Source of the DNA: Azorinus chamasolen
Lineage: Eukaryota > Mollusca > Bivalvia > Cardiida > Solecurtidae
DNA: 64,000 nt
Reading direction: 5' to 3'
NCBI GenBank assembly: GCA_963576725.1
Contig: OY755252.1
Coordinates: 25,612,655 to 25,676,654 of the forward strand
In this document: positions 21,913-32,709 of the stretch, piece by piece
How the letters are laid out: each line of letters starts with the position of its first letter
Position numbering within the stretch: position 1 is the first letter of the stretch
Program-made: the position numbers and the translations under genes
The notes under the pieces: model-generated
Database searches by the model: none
Told to the model about the DNA's origin: nothing
Seen by the model: only the letters and a program-made list of their open reading frames with translations

Positions 21913-22517
21913 CCAACCCGAAATTATCAGCAACGATCTATAAATTTATATACGGTAATAACAAAGCAAATGGCACTACATGATCATGGCTTAATAATGT
22001 AAAGAATATCTTGTGTTCATCTGGCTTTTCAGGTATTTGGTATGACCAAAGTTTTACAAATAAGAAATGGTTAATAAAATCGTCCCACCTAAAATTTAAA
22101 GACATATTTGTGCAAGGCTGGCAAGCAGAAATAGAAAATACATCAAATACAAACATTTATAAATTACTTAAGTCAGAGTTTAGACAAAGCAAATACATAT
22201 CACTATTATCCCCGTATTTATGCAGAAATGTTATGGCAATTATTACTAGAAACCATAGACTTCCGATTGAAACGGGAAGATGGCGAGGAATTCCTAAACA
22301 TGAAAGAAAGTGTTCAAACTGTAATGACATTGGTGATGAATTTCATCATCTCCTAACATGTTCAGAATTTAATAGATATAGAAGCGAATACATTCCTAAG
22401 TATTACTATATGCGTCCTAATATGATGAAATTTGCAGACTTATTGACATCCGATAGCAGACCAAAGCTAAGACGACTGGCTCTTTTTATCAAAAACATTA
22501 TAACAACTGTAAAATAA
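21913..22517 (+). pseudogene. LINE ORF2 C-terminal part, downstream of the insertion
   Basis: The frame from NANT at 10,243 continues here as NPKLSATIYKFIYGNNKANG. It meets a TGA at 21,980, and after a frame change runs from about 22,005 to 22,517. Near the end a CSNCNDIGDEFHHLLTCSEF block gives a C-x2-C-x7-H-x4-C knuckle, the zinc-binding motif at the end of many CR1/L2-like ORF2 proteins. The 3' UTR contains TTTGTAAATAAATCCCTTTG. It shows that the LINE was nearly full length before it was split. Confidence 0.85.
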
Positions 22518-22734
22518 TTTTATCTCTTTATCGATCATATGCAGATGATAAACTACTTACCTGGACAATTGTCCTTTTGTAAATAAATCCCTTTGTATCC
22601 ATTGTCGTGCCGTTACCGGCCAAGCCTTTTTTTCACAATAGAATATTTACGAGCAATTGAGCACGCCTATCACCATTTCCTGAATAGGTTGATAGTGGCT
22701 ATATAATACGGTAATACAGCAGTAATACCCTATG

Positions 22735-22835
22735 TAACCGATTACAAACTATTTGCGCATGCCGACGGCGTGGGTCTGGATTGGACACAATTGAATTTGT
22801 GTTGGATTCAAATCCAAACTGTTTGCCAATCATTT
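22735..22835. repeat. Decayed GGATCC/GATTCAAATCC hairpin
   Basis: ACAAACTATTTGCGCATGCC ... GATTCAAATCCAAACTGTTTGCC; a diverged type B relative. Confidence 0.45.
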
Positions 22836-22870
22836 TAACTGAACAGTAATATAAGGTCAGATTTCGCTTT

Positions 22871-23088
22871 TTAACTCTTTGCACGCTGGTGGCGAAAAAG
22901 TGACTACATTTGCAAACGGTTTGGATCCTGATGAGACGCCACGTAACGCGGCGTCTCATAAGGATCCAAACTGTTTGTCACTCTGACAGTATTTTGAAAA
23001 GAAAAAAAAATCTCAAGATACTCATTTTGGAACAGTGGCGGACGACAATTGTTGCAGACGACAGTTTACCCAGCATGCAAAGAGTTAA
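22871..23088. mobile_element. TTAA hairpin MITE, type B
   Basis: TTAACTCTTTGCACGCTGG start and CCAGCATGCAAAGAGTTAA end. The stem GTTTGGATCCTGATGAGACG-CCACGTAACGCGG-CGTCTCATAAGGATCCAAAC lies at 22,919-22,973. Its termini differ from the 19,448 copy yet the stem is the same. Confidence 0.85.
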
Positions 23089-23959
23089 TTATATCTAGAC
23101 CCATATTTATTTAATGCTAAGGTGAAGTTGAAGCATACTGAACTACATGTATTTTGTACTTACATTGTAAACACATTATGCTTCTTGCATATGACATTAA
23201 AATAATAATTGTGTATACTTACTCATCGAAGTATGCTGCAAACGAGAGAGAGGGTAGGAGTCATGCTTTCCTTCGCTAAAGTCTGCAGTAAATCTGAGTA
23301 GTAATTTAAGACAACAACAACACAATAATTTAACCATAATGTAACCTCCTGTTGGTCTTGACAATAATTTCGCTTTCGGTCATTGCTAAGAGCAACAAAC
23401 GGGGTTACAAAAGGTTTTGTCTGATGCGTTCAGTTGTTGTTATAATCTTCAATGCACAACGCATTTTTATTCTGAATCTTGCTAAAAGATAATCATTATA
23501 TGCAAACTAAATGTGTTTGCAATACCTGACTATTGCTTGTGTTTATATTATTATCTGATTATGATACATATTATACAAAATTCAGTCGTATCATACATGT
23601 ACTAAGGGTTCGTCTAAAATAATCAGTATACGCTTAAATGACATTCATAGTTCTAACTCATCCGTATATTACAACATAATCGGTTGTTATATTTTACCTT
23701 CCTTTTTCGATCTGTGTTATATAGCACCAGTGTTAAATGTGAAATGCACACATCTAGCATGAATTAAAAAAAAAATAGAGCAGAACTAGCGTTTAATTCT
23801 GGACCAATCATCAAGACATGATGGCTGGTCAGGATCTAAACTGCTATGCAAGATTGCCTCAACGGACCAATGGAATATAATGGTCGTTTCCTGTAGTTAA
23901 AGTTCTATACGATTTCAATCTTTACAATACCTCACTGACACAACAAAGTTTGATTTACT

Positions 23960-24045
23960 TTATGCATGTATATTACTTGATGCTTTTGCTGTTCATAAAA
24001 TTTGTGAACCAAAGCGTGAATAAAATTGAGTTGAGTTGAGTTGAC
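23960..24045 (+). mobile_element. 3' tail of a retroelement ending in (TTGAG)n
   Basis: AAAGCGTGAATAAAATTGAGTTGAGTTGAGTTGAC ends in a short pentanucleotide run, as at the 3' end of many SINEs and LINEs. The body upstream is not recognised. Confidence 0.5.
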
Positions 24046-24154
24046 TACGTGTGCTCCAGGATCCACTCTGTTAAGAACTGTGATGATGTTTAACAGAATA
24101 ACAACAGACAGCAAGCAGACTTGAACGAGCATTGCTTATATTTTACTCAGCAGT

Positions 24155-24370
24155 CCTTTACAAACAGAGTAGACCCAGACTAGACGGCTCATGCAGGGGC
24201 CATCATGTTTGGGTTTGTTCTGTTTGATTATGAAATAACACAGACATATTGTTATATTTTATTCCATGCTAATACCCCCTGTGTATTAGCTAATTAATAT
24301 TCAACCGGTTATTGTTTCTGACAATATCTCTGACATTATTTCTGAATATTAATGGAGTAAAGGGTGAACG
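24155..24370. mobile_element. Type A hairpin MITE, decayed
   Basis: TTTACAAACAGAGTAGACCCAGACTAGACGGCTC and its partner GTTTGGGTTTGTTCTGTTTG near 24,207-24,227. The right end GGAGTAAAGGGTGAA lies near 24,353-24,367. Confidence 0.6.
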
Positions 24371-24469
24371 ACTTAGATGTTGTGTGCGAATCTATAATCA
24401 TTGTAAAAAAACTCGGGGTTTCATCGGGATGCAGACATTTTTATATCGAAATACAGTAAACCTTGAAGT

Positions 24470-24712
24470 TTAACCCTTTCCCTGATTAGTATTCATGTAG
24501 GAAATAATGACGTCATGAATATAAATAAGATTATATTTATAATGGCATATGAAAACAGAAAAATATGGCTCAGGCAGAGGCTGTATAATCAGATCTAGGT
24601 TACACCATAAACAAACAGAGCAGACCCTGATCAGAATCCTGTCCTATTTCTGATCTAGGTCTACTCTGGTTGCAGATGCGTCAAACTGCGCTTACATAAG
24701 AGAAAGGGTTAA
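24470..24712. mobile_element. TTAA hairpin MITE, type A
   Basis: TTAACCCTTTCCCTGATTAG start and AGAGAAAGGGTTAA end. The stem is AAACAGAGCAGACCCTGATCAGAAT paired with TTCTGATCTAGGTCTACTCTGGTT around 24,612-24,673. Confidence 0.8.
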
Positions 24713-24805
24713 TGAAGAGGACTGTCTTTTTATACAAGTGGCAGCTTTATGCAGGCTGAAAGTCATTCAGACGTTAGAAATGCACGTAGGTCCACAAGTC
24801 TCACT

Positions 24806-25037
24806 TAACACGTTCCCTGTTTAAAAATATTCATGAAAAGAATAATTACATCAGGAATATTTATTAGCGGAATTCTTAAATTGGCATATCTACACATGAT
24901 GTTTTGACTGTAGAATAAGACCTATATTATATCATGAGAAAACAGAGGAGACCCTGATCCGACGGCTCCTATAAGAGACACCTGACCTGGCTCTACGCTG
25001 TTTGTGAGAAAAAGCGTTTATAAGAAGGAATGGGTTA
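24806..25037. mobile_element. Type A hairpin MITE
   Basis: TTAACACGTTCCCTGTTTA start and AAGGAATGGGTTAG end. The stem AAACAGAGGAGACCCTGATCCGACGGCTCC pairs with the following arm ending ACGCTGTTTG near 25,004. Confidence 0.7.
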
Positions 25038-25127
25038 GCCATTTACTCCATGGATATTGGTTTAAGAAAGACTGACATCAGGAATTATAATTAAACTTTA
25101 GACTTCCATGGGCGGATGAGTGAATAC

Positions 25128-25200
25128 CTATGCAAACAGGTTGGATCCAGATTAGACGCCGAGTAACTCGGCGTTTCATCTGAATCCAAACTGTTTGACA
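25128..25200. repeat. Type B hairpin
   Basis: GCAAACAGGTTGGATCCAGATTAGACG-CCGAGTAACTCGG-CGTTTCATCTGAATCCAAACTGTTTG, about 30 bp of stem. Confidence 0.75.
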
Positions 25201-25850
25201 TCCAGATTGTATTTTGGTTGTCAAATTGATTATAACTTGAATTTTGAAAATGTAGTAGGTGAACAATTCGGTAAATATAATTTGCTCAGCAGGCTAAATA
25301 TTGACTGAATGGTTGTTATGGTATTATGTACACAGGAATGTTTGGCCATGATAGAAACTGTACAATAGGAGCAATGTTATCTAATAAAAAAGTCTCCTCA
25401 TACAAAGGCGAACCCATAAAACGCAGTCTGGCGAATTTCGTAATTTTGTCAATTCTTACCGAAAACTGTTTGAAATTCGTTGCATCGTTTGAAATTTAAT
25501 AAAAAGGGAGAACTTTTTGTTAGGAATGATTTACGAAGTGTGACAAAAAGCTACTGTTATTCCTTAGAATACGTTTCTTCGAGCAAACACTCTTTCTTTT
25601 TTCCGTTAAAGATAAGAAGCACAAATATGTAAACCTTAGTGCAACATTGCACATATTTACGCATGCGTCCGAAGCTTTCCGAAAGGGTATTTCCTTAGCC
25701 GACCGTTAACGGATGCTCTACATGTATAATACCAGGTGGGGGTCAATTAGCCAAAATAGAATATACAACCAAACATTTTATCAGAAATATGTTTATATAT
25801 TGGAATTGCAGAGTTTTGATGTTTATTTAAAAATGACTTCCATCCTAAAA

Positions 25851-26225
25851 TGGAAAAGTAGTAAAGTCAAGCAGGCAAAGCCACATGCAAGACGCAACCA
25901 CCACCAAAACACCGATAGACAGTATGACACACACACACAACCACACACCCAAACGCACGCACACACACACACACACGAAATGAACACAGAAAACACCAAA
26001 AGAGACACAAGAACCAGGGACAAACGTTCCACAACATGAACAAACCACAAGCACAAAGACGCAAGGCAAACAAAAGGAAGGGTGACAAAGAGAGTACCGC
26101 CTTGGCACGGTCAGCAGCAAAAACACCACTGGGGGTTTAAACCGGTTTACGGACGTTCTAACCTCGCACTTCTCTCAAAGTCACCATAGCTTTACAAATA
26201 TTGTAAATAAAGGTATCCCCGCTGG
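25851..26225 (-). repeat. Inverted copy of repeat module T1
   Basis: Reverse complement of 26,498-26,877. It includes CGGTTTAAACCCCCAGTGG, ACCGTGCCAAGGCGGTACTC and a (CA)n run. Overlapping reading frames on both arms are the same repeat. This module recurs through 25.8-60.7 kb near fragments of the IPMGTNCAP reverse transcriptase. Confidence 0.8.
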
Positions 26226-26497
26226 ACTTAAGTTTATTATTCATCTTTTTTATCAATATTTTTCAATTTATATTTTCATCCCTTTACTATTCCAGTAATC
26301 TAGTCGGTCGTAGGAGCTGTTTAGCTGACTCCATGGCAATCTCTTTCCACTTTGTCCTGTCTTCCACTGCTCTCTGAGATGATGCAAAGCTCAAACCTGT
26401 CAGCTGCTTGATGATATATTCCTATATTGCCTTCTTGTTCCATTTACAGTTCCCTAGATAATTGTTCTTGAGATACCTGTTGAGTGGTATACGTTAT
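26226..26497 (-). pseudogene. RTE-like LINE ORF2, C-terminal end
   Basis: On the minus strand the sequence reads, across small frame changes, a basic stretch then QLTGLSFASSQRAVEDRTKW and KEIAMESAKQL. This is the typical close of RTE-type ORF2 proteins (TGL-F--SQRA--DR--W). It belongs with 26,906-27,451 and 28,292-28,755, from which it is now separated by T1 and other modules. Confidence 0.65.
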
Positions 26498-26877
26498 CCA
26501 GCGGGGATACCTTTATTTACAATATTTGTAAAGCTAGGTTGACTTTGAGAGAAGTGCGAGGTTAGGACGTCCGTAAACCGGTTTAAACCCCAGTGGTGTT
26601 TTTGCTGCTGACCGTGCCAAGGCGGTACTCTCTTTGTCACCCTTCCTTTTGTTTGCCTTGCGTCTTTGTGCTTGTGGTTTGTTCATGTTGTGGAACGTTT
26701 GTCCCTGGTTCTTGTGTCTCTTTTGGTGTTTTCTGTGTTCATTTCGTGTGTGTGTGTGTGCGTTTGGGTGTGTGGTTGTGTGGTTGTGTGTGTGTGTGTG
26801 TCATGCTGTCTATCGGTGTTTTGGTGGTGGTTGCGTCTTGCATGTGGCTTTGCCTGCTTGACTTTACTACTTTTCCA
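26498..26877 (+). repeat. Repeat module T1
   Basis: Starts GGGGATACCTTTATTTACA and carries GTAAACCGGTTTAAACCCCA, CCGTGCCAAGGCGGTAC and a (TG)n run. It ends CTTGACTTTACTACTTTTCCA. It is inserted between two parts of the LINE. The module has Cys/Val/Phe-rich frames created by TG repeats; none is a gene. Confidence 0.8.
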
Positions 26878-26905
26878 TCATACAATTTCAACTTCCGTTT
26901 CTTAA

Positions 26906-27451
26906 CTAAAATGAGAGGTTCCTCATAAGTGCTAATCAGTGCCCAACCCCGAGTGCGGACTCTTCATTAGTGATGCGATTCTTGTAAGATATGTTTGGAA
27001 TTTTCTCTTCAGCGTCAATATCACATGAACGTAAAGGGATATTGAATTAGTACGGGTCTCATCTTGGTGCGGAGTGAAATGTTCCTCTCCTTCCAAATGG
27101 GCTTCAGCTGTGCAAGAACAGCTACTGCTTGTGCAAATCTAGCTAAAAATTTCAGGTTTGGGGCACTCATCTGTCAGTCTAGGTACTTGAAGGTGATACC
27201 ACCTCCACTCTTTGCCATTGATCTCTATATCATCAGCTTGGTCTTCTTAGCACTTATCTCCATCCCAAACTTGGTGGATGCTTGGCTTATGCATTGCAGT
27301 TTGTCCTTGAATTCCTGCAAAGTACCAGCCATGCCATAAATATCCCCTGCAAAGCGCAGGTTTGTGATGTTTCTGCTTCCTATTCTGACAGTTCTCCCAG
27401 TTTCATCCAGTACCTCAGACATGATTTGCCTCAAGCAGATGTTGAATAGAT
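26906..27451 (-). pseudogene. RTE-like LINE reverse transcriptase, catalytic part
   Basis: Minus-strand reading gives QIMSEVLDETGRTVRIGSRN, then NLRFAGDIYGMAG and FGMEISAKKTKLM. Later, in shifted frames, come LTDECPKPEILARFAQAVAVLAQLKPIWK-like segments. The catalytic motif of this LINE group is usually F-A-D-D; here it is F-A-G-D, a changed key residue. Several stops and frameshifts follow, so it is a pseudogene. Confidence 0.7.
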
Positions 27452-28291
27452 ATATTCTGAAAATGGATGATCCTTCGAAAGCAAAAGTAGAAATGCAAAA
27501 AGAGAAAATTGCAGAATCGGGTTTATTGAGTCTGTTCGTGAGTAATGATTAAAAGTGCAACACTACCAACATCCCCTAGCACCGGCTTAAGCAGTATTCA
27601 ATTTTCAAACTAATATCATCAAAACTAATGATCCCGAAGGACCAGAACATATAACAACACTGAGAATGAAGTACGGGGACACGTTTTATGGCCATTTCAC
27701 AAGCACTTAACACCAGCTGTTGTGAAGTAGATATATTCTGAAAATGGATGATCTTTCGAAAGCAAAAGTAGAAATGCAAATCGAGAAAATTGCAGACTCG
27801 GTTTTATTGAGTTCATGAGTAGTAATTAAAAGTGCAACACTACCCACGCCCCCTAGCACCGGCTTAAGTTGGTGACAAATATAATCATTGCCTGACTCTA
27901 ACGATGGTTCTGAACCATTCACCTAGATTGCAATTAATGAGCACTACCATACCATTGTATTGGCCACCGCGGTTTTTGTAGATTAGTCGAAGAAGGGATA
28001 CGTTTATTTAGACTGTTTGTCTTTTAGGTGGGGGATGGAATAAGTTGATGTTGGGCGCCCCTAAACAGGTTAAACACCTGTGACTATTGTCGCTGACCGT
28101 TTCTAGATGGTACTTCCATCTTCACCCATTTGTTTGTTTTTTCTCTTTCTGCGTCTCTTTGTGTTTTGATAGTTATATAATGTGCTGTGTTTTCTTGTGG
28201 TGCTGTTTGAGCGGCTGTCTCATGTTTGTACTTTTGCCGTACAGCTGTTGAATGTTGAACTAGATTCTCACTGACGTTGTACTTCCTCATA
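27452..28291. repeat. Modules T2 and T1 inserted into the RTE-like LINE
   Basis: Two T2-type stretches begin ATTCTGAAAATGGATGATC (27,454 and 27,736) and read GAGAAAATTGCAGA, AGTGCAACACTACC and GCACCGGCTTAAG. A T1 copy follows (about 27,960-28,180: GGGATACGTTTATTTAGACT, GGGCGCCCCTAAAC, TGACCGTTTC). LINE sequence resumes immediately at about 28,292. The block is the same class of material as 41,331-41,612 and 45,588-46,260. Confidence 0.65.
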
Positions 28292-28755
28292 GTTGCCTAC
28301 AGTGCTGCATGCTAGACTCTCTCGAAAGCATTCTTTATGTACTTTATGTAGATCTTGCTAGTGTTGCACATACTTCTCACAGATAATTGTGAGAGTAAAT
28401 AGCTGTTCTGTAGTGGTGCATCGAGCTCTGGACCATGCTCTTATCTTAAGCGATGATCTCTCCTGCTTGTTGTTTCAGTTTATTCAATATGACTTTAAGC
28501 ATGACTGATGAGACCTATTGTCCGGTAGTTCTGACACAACTGAGAGTCTCCTTTCTTGGGAAGAGTTATGACCAACGATTGAGTCCTTGGAGAGGGCCAC
28601 ACACAAGTTTTCCCTATTTTGTTGCAGATTATTGTAAGTACATCTATGGTACGCTCATCATCCACAGGCACTAATTCATTTGGTATATTACCAACTCCCA
28701 GTGCGTTTCCCTTTTGCTGTGCTTTGACAGCCCCATTTGTTTTACATTCTTAAGT
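28292..28755 (-). pseudogene. RTE-like LINE reverse transcriptase, N-terminal motifs
   Basis: Minus strand from about 28,750: NKWG/TNGAVKAQQKGNALG, GVGNIPNELVPVDDE, TLPKKGDSQLCQNYRT. After frame changes come an EEIIA-EH-FR type segment and an IDF-KAF-RVWHAAL-like end. These match the finger and palm motifs of the RTE-type LINEs widespread in invertebrates. Strand and order agree with the two downstream pieces. Confidence 0.65.
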
Positions 28756-28959
28756 TTTTGTAGACCTTACCTTAACAATTCTGTTTTCATATACAAAAAT
28801 ACTTTATTAATTTTCATATATTTGCCACTAAATTACATTTGATTTAAATCTCTATTAGTGCACAATCCGGACCTGACATGGCACACATACCGCTTGACAG
28901 ATGGCCTAATGCTTGAGAGTTTTTTTTCCTTTTTATTGGTTACTGTGGTGTAGCCCCTG

Positions 28960-30235
28960 ATACTCACGGCCCTGGTATCCCCCAAGCTGCTACCTTTCCT
29001 CAATTCCCCAGGAATCAGGTCGCCTCTTCTATCCTCACGGTCACCAGTGCATTCTGCATAGTGGGAAACCTCACCCTACTCAAGTTGTGCAGAATGCAGC
29101 ATGTCTTGACAATTAGTCTCACTGTGGGTGGACTGTGGTTCATCTTTGAAAGGAGTACCTGAAGATAGATAATACCAGGTGCTAAAATTTAACGTGAAAA
29201 CTTGTCTATAGATGAATTATGTTTGGCCGAAAATGAATAATAACTTCGAATCGGTTTGCCCAAATCCAAATGCGTTTTTTGATACCCTCCTAGCCCTGGG
29301 TAACTGGTCAGGTCTCTATGGCTATATGGTTTCTGTATGTGCTCAGTGTGGCTGTAGGCGTCACTTCATCATTAAAAAGGGCTTAATGACGATGTCACTG
29401 GGAAATCCAATGGAACCATCGTGCACCATTTCAAGAACTTCTGATGCATTATAGATCATGGTATCTTCACTTAAGTCATATCCTGAACATACAGAAGGAG
29501 AAGAACTTGTCAGTATACATTGAACATAGCCAGAAATGTATATAATGACAAATGTATTGTATGTGGACGTTATGTATGCTCACCACCCATGTCACACCAC
29601 GCGAACTAAGTGGAGATGAAGGCTTTCTCGTAGGTATGTATTTGCCATCAATAGTAGCAACACAATTAAGAAAGTTCCACTTCTTGTGGAAACGATCAGC
29701 CAGCTGTTTCCATTCATCAGTTGTGTAGGGAACTGTCGTAACTTCATCAACATATTTCTCACATATAGCATGTCAGACAACTCCTCAGCAACATGCCAGG
29801 AGTACCGCATGTCTGAGTACTAAGCACCAGAAACCAGGTGCCATAGAGTGGCAGCTAACCTGCGACTTGGGCCTAAGGGCACCACACCATGTACCAGGTG
29901 TGTTGTTTTCCAGAGGCGATGACAGGTAATCTCGAACAATTTATTTCATTTGGTATAAAGAGGACATTCTTGAAGGTTCTAGGGTCTTCTCCTACGAGCT
30001 CCATCAAGGGCTGATCATAGATGACATTTTGGCGACGTCTCTATTGCAGCAATAGTCTTTTCTAGACGCGGCGCGCTCATCCACTTCGTCTCCCCTTTAA
30101 TCAGCATCTGGCAAACTGACTGGTAGGGGTTAAGTCGTTGATGGAGCACTTCTTGGTGTGTTATAAGCGCCGCATACCGCAGATTCAGTCTTTTTATATC
30201 TTCCATTTTGACGAAGGAATAACTCATAATATTGA
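28960..30235 (-). pseudogene. PIF/Harbinger (HARB1-like) transposase pseudogene
   Basis: Read on the minus strand from about 30,227 (MSYSFVKMEDIKRLNLRYAA) to about 28,960. Landmarks across several frames are LAATLWHLVSGA (the LA-TLRFLATG motif), WKQLADRFHKKWNFLNCVATIDGKYI (a GAIDGKH-type block with the first catalytic Asp), and CSGYDLSEDTMIYNASEVL. Near the end comes VKTCCILHNLSRVRFPTMQNA, the family's ACxLHN motif. HARB1-like nucleases use a DDE triad. At least four frame changes and stops make this inactive. No inverted ends could be placed. Confidence 0.65.
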
Positions 30236-30359
30236 AAACCTCCTTTTATATATGAAATTCAGGAAATCACGACAGACAACAGTTACTGTTGAGGAACTAC
30301 TCAAAATTACTCAAGAAATTCAGATGCTTTATGATTCGCATGTGGTACCTTCGTAATGA

Positions 30360-31700
30360 TTCGCATGCAATCGTTGTTTTAATTTGTTTTTGTTACCAAT
30401 CGTTACAATTCGCCGTCATTCGGATTCAGTTAGCTACAATACGTAATTATTCGCTACATTTCTAGGTACAAGTTCGCAATCTGCCGCACAGATTCGTAAT
30501 GGAGTCGTATCGGATCGGTCTCGATCACTTGATATGCAAAGTAGCTGATCACGGCACGATAGCTTGCGACCTCTAACGCTAGTTGACGAACGGTATGTGA
30601 TATACTTTCCGATTGGTTAACGTATTGAAACGGATTTTAAAGAATGATAAACAAAATGTTTAAACGCCACGCATTTTTCAACATGTTCAAAAATGTCCGA
30701 CGAACAAAACTAATTGTAACGGACGGTAAAGCTCACAAACGCATCCTACGAATACCACCAACGATGTACTATGTACATACACTAACGATATTTGCTCTAG
30801 TCCAATTCGCCAGTGCATGTAAGTTGACGTCGATGGGTTTTGGCTATGTGTGAGGAGGCCATAAGCAAACAACGGTCACACATCAGACAACTTCTGTAGG
30901 AACTATCGAGCTTGATCTTCTCTGGCATTGCTAAGCGTTAATAGTCGAATATATAGGTACAAAGTGTCAGTATAATGCGAACTTGCTCAATGTTAGGCAC
31001 AGGTTCTTTAAACACGTGTGTACGTGTATTGTACACAGTCACAGGTTGATTGCATTGTAGTTACATGTTAATTGTATTATAGTCAGAAGTTTATTGTATA
31101 TTTAGCGTGTATAAGGGTATCAAAATGTCAAACAATTCGGATACTGAAGCCGCATTGGTTCACGCAGGTACTGTAGATGTAGACCTATATATTAAATTAT
31201 GAGCATACAGAGCAGACTATACGAACCGTCTGATCTGGGTCTACTCTGCTTGCAAATGCGGCGTCTCATCTGGATCAAAACTGTTTGCATATGTAATGGC
31301 GGTTTCTAACAGATTGCCTATAAATCATACAGAGTGTTTTAACCATTCCAGTTTCAGCGGTAGACATATACTAGTCTGTTTCAAGTGTAAGAGTGGGTGC
31401 TTGTCAATTTCTTAATGAAGCAATAAACAGAATGTCAAACTGTTTTGATCCGGATGGATGCCGATTTACTCGGAGTCTCATCTGGATCCTGTTTTGTGTA
31501 TGATATTGCAAATCCCTTTTCATAGCACCGAAGGGGTTAGCATTTGAGACACTGAATCTAAAATTAGGTTTTATTTATATATTATTAGGTTTTTATGTAT
31601 AAATTGTTAGGTTATTGTTTCACGAAGATAAAAGAACATGTAAAATTCTATTGTGACCAGACATGAACATTCTGGAATAAATATCTTCTGGTCTGTTCAG
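30360..31700. other. No recognised gene; hairpin remnants
   Basis: A short AUG-led stretch with a donor-like CGCAG|GTACTG near 31,124-31,169 (MSNNSDTEAALVHA) could be a small exon but has no support. Hairpin pieces: AGAGCAGAC..CTACTCTGCTTGC at 31,207-31,254, GGATCAAAACTGTTTGC at 31,271-31,290, and a type B-like pair CAAACTGTTTTGATCCGGATGGATGCCG / CTCATCTGGATCC at 31,436-31,490. Confidence 0.4.
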
Positions 31701-31759
31701 AAGTTTTAAACAAATTTAAGAAAAAAGGTTTCTTGCATCAACTATAAGTACATACGATT

Positions 31760-32682
31760 TTTTTACTCATGATTTAATTAAAGATAAACTTATTCCAGAA
31801 AGTATTTGCCGGAGAAAAAAAACATTTCTGGCATGTAATTCTGATAAGGCTTTCTTCACTGACGAGCAAATGAAATGTTACATCAAATGGACTTGCTCAG
31901 AAGGTTGCGAATCACTATCCTTTCTTCTTGATAACATATCTGTTCGTTATGGGAATGCTTTATACTGCCAGGTGATTGGTATTCCTATGGGTACGAAGTG
32001 TGCACCACTGGTCGCTGATTTGCTTTTGTACTGCTATGAGAGAGATTTCATGTTACGTTTGAATCCACAGTCATAAGAATATGTATAAAACCCTTCAATG
32101 AAACTTCTCGATATAATGTATTTGGATGATATTTTCAACTTAGATAATAAATTCTGAATGGAGGTGAACCCTTCTTTGATGCTCTGATTCCTACAATTCA
32201 CCCCCAAAGAACTCTAATTGAATAAAGCTAACACTTCCGACACTTATGCAGTTTTTCTTGATCTTAAAATTGACAATGGAATGATGATAATTTCTCAAAC
32301 ATATGACAAAAGAGATGATTTTGATTTCAATATTGTAAATTTCCCTCATCTTGATGGAGATGTTCTCCGTGGCCAATCTTACGGGGTTGATATTTCTCAA
32401 CTTATTCGTTTTGCTATAGCTTGTTCATCTGTTGAGGATTTTAACCGTCGAAATCTCATTTTAACTGAAAAGCTGCTTAAGCAAGGATATAGACACCGTA
32501 AACTAAGACAATCTTTCTCTAAATTATATTATCGAAACTTCTCACTTATTGGCAAGGACCAATGTTATCTCAAGGCGCTCCTGCGACACGGTATTTCACA
32601 TCCTGCATATCTGGTTGTCAATCCTTTTACAGTTGGCAATAACGTTGGCCTCTTTGCATGTACGCCGACAAGAAAGGTTTAG
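31760..32682 (+). pseudogene. Reverse transcriptase pseudogene, IPMGTNCAP family, copy 1
   Basis: Reads, with at least two frameshifts and several stops, CNSDKAFFTDEQMKCYIKWT, LDNISVRYGNALYCQVIGIPMGTKCAPLVADLLLYCYERDF, YLDDIFNLDN (Y-x-DD catalytic motif), NKANTSDTYAVFLDL, YDKRDDFDFNIVNFPHLDGD, YGVDISQLIRFA and LVVNPFTVGN. The G-x-P-x-G-x-x-x-A-P...YLDD...FLDL order is that of Penelope-like and related RTs; the exact clade is uncertain. Three other copies lie at 43,250-44,273, 46,490-46,856 (minus) and 56,860-57,840. Confidence 0.75.
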
Positions 32683-32709
32683 TACTCTATGAAGGCGACC
32701 TCTAAAATC

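Larger units (their letters stand above)
5400..22635 (+). mobile_element. Non-LTR retrotransposon (LINE), interrupted by an 11.7-kb insertion
   Basis: Order: ORF1 (5578-7240), ORF2 endonuclease (about 7283-8260), RT (8326-10,243), then after the insertion the ORF2 C-terminus (21,913-22,517) and a 3' UTR with AATAAATCCC. The outer bounds are approximate; without the insertion the element is about 5.5 kb. The APE-type endonuclease, YADD reverse transcriptase and C-terminal Cys/His knuckle fit the L2/CR1-like range of LINEs, but the clade cannot be fixed by eye. Both ORFs carry frameshifts and a stop, so the copy is dead. Confidence 0.85.

Noticed and set aside
25823..26928. Phe/Cys/Val-rich frames looking like membrane proteins
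   Set aside because: Module T1 read through its TG run on mirror copies.
31124..31200. Small exon MSNNSDTEAALVHA with donor-like site
   Set aside because: Too short, no homology, no partner exon; could be chance.
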